DNA from: Anastatus disparis
Lineage: Eukaryota > Arthropoda > Insecta > Hymenoptera > Eupelmidae
Length of the DNA stretch: 64,000 bases
Assembly: GCA_017163975.1 (NCBI GenBank)
Contig: JAFFSR010000242.1
Coordinates: forward strand, 3,435,001 to 3,499,000
Direction: 5' to 3'
Positions 59,989 to 64,000 of the stretch are shown here, one piece after another. Under the pieces are notes generated by a model that saw only the letters and a list, made by a program, of their open reading frames with translations, did no database searches and was not told the origin of the DNA. The position numbers and the translations under genes were made by a program. The stretch's first letter is position 1. Each line of letters begins with the position of its first letter.

Positions 59989-60012
59989 AGAGAGAGAGAG
60001 AGAGAGAGAGCG
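59989..60012. repeat. (GA)n microsatellite
   Basis: About eleven GA dinucleotides, followed by CGAGTGAGAG. Confidence 0.8.
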
Positions 60013-63000
60013 AGTGAGAGTTGAACGCGATTTTCGGCCGATGATAATGAACCTAACGATGCACAATTAGCTGTCGCTTTGTCTCCCTAGACTTGAAATG
60101 AGTCTTCTCTCTCTACTGGCGCTGCAACTACTACAACTAGCACTTTCCTCTTTTAACTATAGCAGCCAGTAGCAGCAATCGATAGATCGAAGTTGAGGAA
60201 GTCTGTCTCGCCTTTTGTTCGGGCCAATAGGATACCAAATATAGAGCGGACTATTGTAAGAGTGTTTTTGAATAACGAGACTAGGATGTATTTTATAGTA
60301 TACGCTGGAGATTTCTTTTAATTGCTAAGTTGTAGAGGACGATTTTACGATGGAAAAAAGAGATAAAAAAAATAAAATAAAAAAAGCTTAACGTTACCTT
60401 TCGATTTATTGGACTTTTGGGCTAGTACAATTTACGTAAATTGTTATATAAAAAAATTTCGTTTATTTTTAAAATTTCTTGCGGATTAAAAAAATTCAAT
60501 GTCAAAACTTGTACGGCCAAACAATGTCCAAATATAATTTTTCACATGTACAAATTTGGACGTTATTGTATAAATTTCATTAAATTTGTAACTTTATTTT
60601 AATCAATCACGTTATAAATTTTAAAAATTCATACATTTTAATAATAAATATTGTAAAATAAACGTATATGAAAATTCGTTTATTCAAGCGTTTAAAAAGA
60701 TTGAAATTTGTTTTGTATGAATAGCATAACAAAAGATACAATGTTATGACGTTAACTACATTATATTAATAAATCGTACATGAAAAATTAAACGAAATTT
60801 ATTTAATAAACTTCGCCACGTTAAAAAACATTAAAAAATCTAAAAAAAGAAATATAAGTCGTTAAAGTAACTTAAATCAAGGAAAAAAAATATGTTAACA
60901 GTACATAAATTTATTCATCAAATCCATTCTTCAATGTCCTCCATTTGCGCTGATATTTAAACTCTATAATGCAATTTAACATAGCTTGATATTAATCTTT
61001 CATAAAATTACAGATAATGAATAGAAGTTACGTAATAAGCTTTAATTTATAATAGCCTCCTCGTTCACTATATTATCCCGATGACGTAGTCGTTCGAATA
61101 ATGCTAAATGTACAATTTTTTTTAGTTTTTTTTTTAGTTTTTTTTTTTTAATTATTATGACTTCCTATCACGAAATATGGTGTGCAGTTTAGTATATATG
61201 TATTCTTTCCTTCTCTTTCTTTTTCTCGAGTTATCAAACTGTGAAAAATAAGTAAACGTTTTATTTAACCGAAATTGATTGAGAGTTGCATTGCACGAGT
61301 ATATAACAAATATAAGTTATTTTAATTTGCATTCAACGTTTTTTTCGCTATCCATATTAAAAGTTGCAAGGACTGATAGTTGTTTAATTTGTTAGAAAAA
61401 GGAGAAAAATAATCTAAAAGTACAAATACAAGATAAGGAAAGTAATAAGTAAGGAGAACCTTGAGTTATTTTTTCTTTTCGTTTCTTTAATTAATTAGAA
61501 ATAAAATAAAAGATATTGCACATTTAATACCAAGTTGGAGAAAAAGATTAGTGCGTTTCTCTGGAATTTTCTTCACTTATGCGTACATAAATATAGATTA
61601 GATTTTAAAAATGTATACCATTGCTTTTTTGGCAAACACCGTTGGTTTTGAGCCAATGTAAATTTCATAAAGCTACGTACAAATTTATGAACACTATAAC
61701 GATATTTTCTCACTTTTATCCCTCTTTTTTTTCAAGGAGTTTTATTTTTTTATTTTCTTTTTTTTCGTTCGAAAATGATTCCTTGTGAAAACGACCGTTG
61801 ATAAAATATTACCGTAGGTATTAATAATATTTTTACTCACAACTTTTCGAATATTCGAGGATTTACGCACTTGATTTCATTAAAAATCAAACAAGTGCAG
61901 ATTTTTGGATTTTTACTTTCTGTTTTTTTTTCGTCTTGGTACATTACAATGAAATATTGCTTTGTAAAAAAAAATTTCATACGTTTCATAAATTCTTTAT
62001 TTCCGCTATAATACTAGCTTCAATTACAATAAATCTTGTTAAGCATATATTATAAACGTTTGAGAAGTGTTTCATGTCAACTTTACCTTCACGTTCGAAT
62101 TGATGATATGAATCAAAGAATCAAGTTTATAATTATGTATTTAATTTTTAAAATTTTTAATCCAAATTTTAATATACGCAAAAGAAATTTCAACGGTTAA
62201 AAGAAAATTTACATAAAAAGTTATAATAAAACATTTTTTACTTGAATTGTATGTATTCAATTGTTCTTGAAAATTTTCCCATAAATTGTAAAGTAAATTA
62301 AAAATTTTCGAAATTTTTTTCACGCCAAATTGATTTTCTTTAAACAAAGAAACGAAATTAAATATCAACGAACAATTGAGCAAAGAAAAAGAAAATAAAA
62401 AGAAAAAAAAATTGCTAGAAAGAAGAGAAGAAGTAAGACAATTCGTTGGGCGAGAAAATTTTCACTATATATTGTGTGACAATAAAAGAGACATACTAGA
62501 CGAGTGCACATCAGCGAGTTTTCCTTTTCACGATCAACGTTCTCTCTCTCTCTCTTTAGCTTTCACATGGAATGCAAATTGGATTTGCTTCTCATCTCTC
62601 GACGACACTGTAATTCCACGGGCGATTAAGGCATACTCGATGAGCTTTAATACGCTCACATACACACAAAACGCGTTATATATACTAGCGCTAGTGAACC
62701 TATCGGATAATAAAACGGGAAAAGGAAGAGGAGAGAGATGTAAAGGAGAAGAGAAAAGAGAGAGGGCTGACTACTTGGCTTATTTTATACTCTCTTGGAT
62801 TAATGAGAAATGGTAGCACATGCTAAAGTCTGAATAATGACATATGCGAATTGAGAGATGTCAATTTGTCGAACGGTTTAAATTTTACTATGTCGTTTTC
62901 TTCTTCTCCTTTTTTTTTTGCTTTTTTTATCTTTAGCTGGTCAGAAAAATTGAGAATGAACTACTGATTAATTTAGACAATTATTGAATCTTTAGACTTT

Positions 63001-64000
63001 TAAATATTCTAATTTTTTATTATAATTTTTCGCTTTTGCTCTCATTAGTGTAAGTGATATTTTAAAAGAGGTTAATATTTCTTTTTTTTTTAATAATATT
63101 TTATAACTATAAATTTTCAAGTTTCTGTTATTAATTATATACATTTTTTACTATTTTTTAAATATTTATAAAGTTTAATTTCTAGAATAATCAAAAGTAA
63201 TATTTTAACAATTTGTTATAAGTCTTTACGTGTAAACAATATATTTTAGATTATTATATTTATTTTACTTTTAATGTGTAATGATAAAACATCCATTTGA
63301 CTCTTAATATATTTAAAATTAAAACGGAACTTAAATAAATTTATTCAAGAAAAATTTCATTTTAAATTTAAGGAAATTGAATTTTAAGCGAACGAATAAT
63401 AACAAACGTACGCATACGGAAAAGTAACATTTATTAAATTGTAGCGGGAATGCAATATACTTGAAAAATTACTGCAAACATTCTCAATATCTTTACTATT
63501 TATTCAAATTAAAGATCGTATAGAAGCGATCGAATAATATTTTCAACTAATCCAATCTTTCAATATACGTAAAGGAAGTGTAATGCTATAGAAAATCATT
63601 GTTAATATGTTAACATTAATTTTTTTAAAATTTTTATTATAATTTTTTTAATTAATATAAAATTTTATAACACTTTTTATATGAATAATATATATTATTT
63701 TTATTTAAAAATTGCCATTACAAAATTTTTTTTATATACTTACATGAGCTTTTTGCTCGTTAAGTTTACAAAATAAAAGAAAATTTAATTTAAGAATTAC
63801 GTATTTTACTAAAATGTTTTTATTCATTATTTATATTATTCTTTGTAAAAATCAAATATAAATATTTTTTAAATAAAACGCTTTTTACAACCAAAAGGTA
63901 TATCTACTTAGCAAAAAAAATTAATCCACGATATTTTTCTAGAATGAAAATATATTTTCATTTGTAATAAAAGAGTAGTGATAATTATACGGCACTGTAA

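Larger units (their letters stand above)
21668..64000 (-). other. Camta: Gene span: Camta, calmodulin-binding transcription activator (partial at 5' end)
   Basis: Seen: 12 exons on the - strand with consistent phases, total 3285 nt including stop (1094 residues). Domain order is CG-1, polyQ/acidic region, TIG, ankyrin, IQ, C-terminus. Known: this order defines CAMTA, a Ca2+/calmodulin-responsive nuclear transcription factor; insects have a single Camta gene. Missing: the start of CG-1 (the RWNTNE-like segment expected just before EIAAILISF) and the N-terminus. They were not found between 39736 and 64000 and presumably lie beyond the window. Confidence 0.9.
59858..64000 (-). other. Camta: Camta 5' intron, part 3, running off the window
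   Basis: Non-coding as far as I can see. Starts with the (TA)n at 59864-59912 and (GA)n at 59989-60012. 60015-60240 is less AT-rich with many CTACTGG/AGCAGC words. After that it is mostly AT-rich. The 146-codon open frame at 62376-62816 (+) has no recognisable domain. The next Camta exon upstream is not in the window. Confidence 0.45.

Noticed and set aside
62376..62816. 146-codon open frame on the + strand
   Set aside because: No recognisable domain, Lys/Glu-rich start from a poly-A tract, no upstream promoter or splice context; composition of purine-rich intron explains its length.
1..64000. CRISPR array, rRNA or bacterial operon
   Set aside because: No regularly spaced repeats with unique spacers, no rRNA-like sequence, and coding is split by spliceosomal introns.

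Overview
The window looks like insect nuclear DNA. It is very AT-rich, with spliceosomal introns, long U-rich non-coding tracts, miniature inverted-repeat elements and two animal genes whose proteins resemble insect family members. CpG dinucleotides are common rather than depleted, which would suit a hymenopteran, but species and order are inference. There are no rRNA genes, intact tRNA genes, CRISPR arrays or bacterial features. Two protein-coding genes lie tail to tail. 

Gene 1 (+ strand, window edge to about 12.5 kb) is the 3' half of a TRIM-NHL gene. The best match from memory is insect thin/abba (tn, the TRIM32/nhl-1-like branch). Its visible exons are 512-610, 5271-5801, two near-duplicate alternatives 7949-8014 and 8290-8352, then 9145-9309, 10803-10947 and 11138-11851. 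All join in one frame and end in six NHL repeats. RING, B-box and coiled-coil exons must lie left of the window. If the donor at 611 is not used, the reading frame runs on for 514 codons to a stop at 2156. That gives a second C-terminus: very acidic and disordered, with four NGW motifs and a hydrophobic tail in place of the NHL propeller. 

Gene 2 (- strand, about 21.7 kb to beyond 64 kb) is Camta, the calmodulin-binding transcription activator. I could build 12 exons and one optional 25-nt microexon. Their phases agree at every junction and the total, 3285 nt, is divisible by three. They cover most of the CG-1 DNA-binding domain, a polyQ/acidic activation region, the TIG/IPT domain, ankyrin repeats, four IQ-type motifs and a short C-terminus. 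The start of the CG-1 domain and the N-terminus were not found, so 39.7-64 kb is read as one 5' intron of at least 24 kb. 

Between the two stop codons are about 10 kb without coding exons. The + strand is strongly U-rich from about 13.4 to 19.4 kb and the bias then weakens or flips, which suggests two long converging 3' UTRs. Introns hold at least four MITE-like elements with terminal inverted repeats (6894-7494, 9440-9750, 30673-31031, 51379-51843), a tRNA-derived SINE-like segment (51937-52024), several strong hairpins and many simple repeats. The points most worth a second look are the alternative membrane-type C-terminus of the TRIM-NHL gene, its duplicated exon pair, the Camta microexon with tandem acceptors, and the converging U-rich 3' ends.
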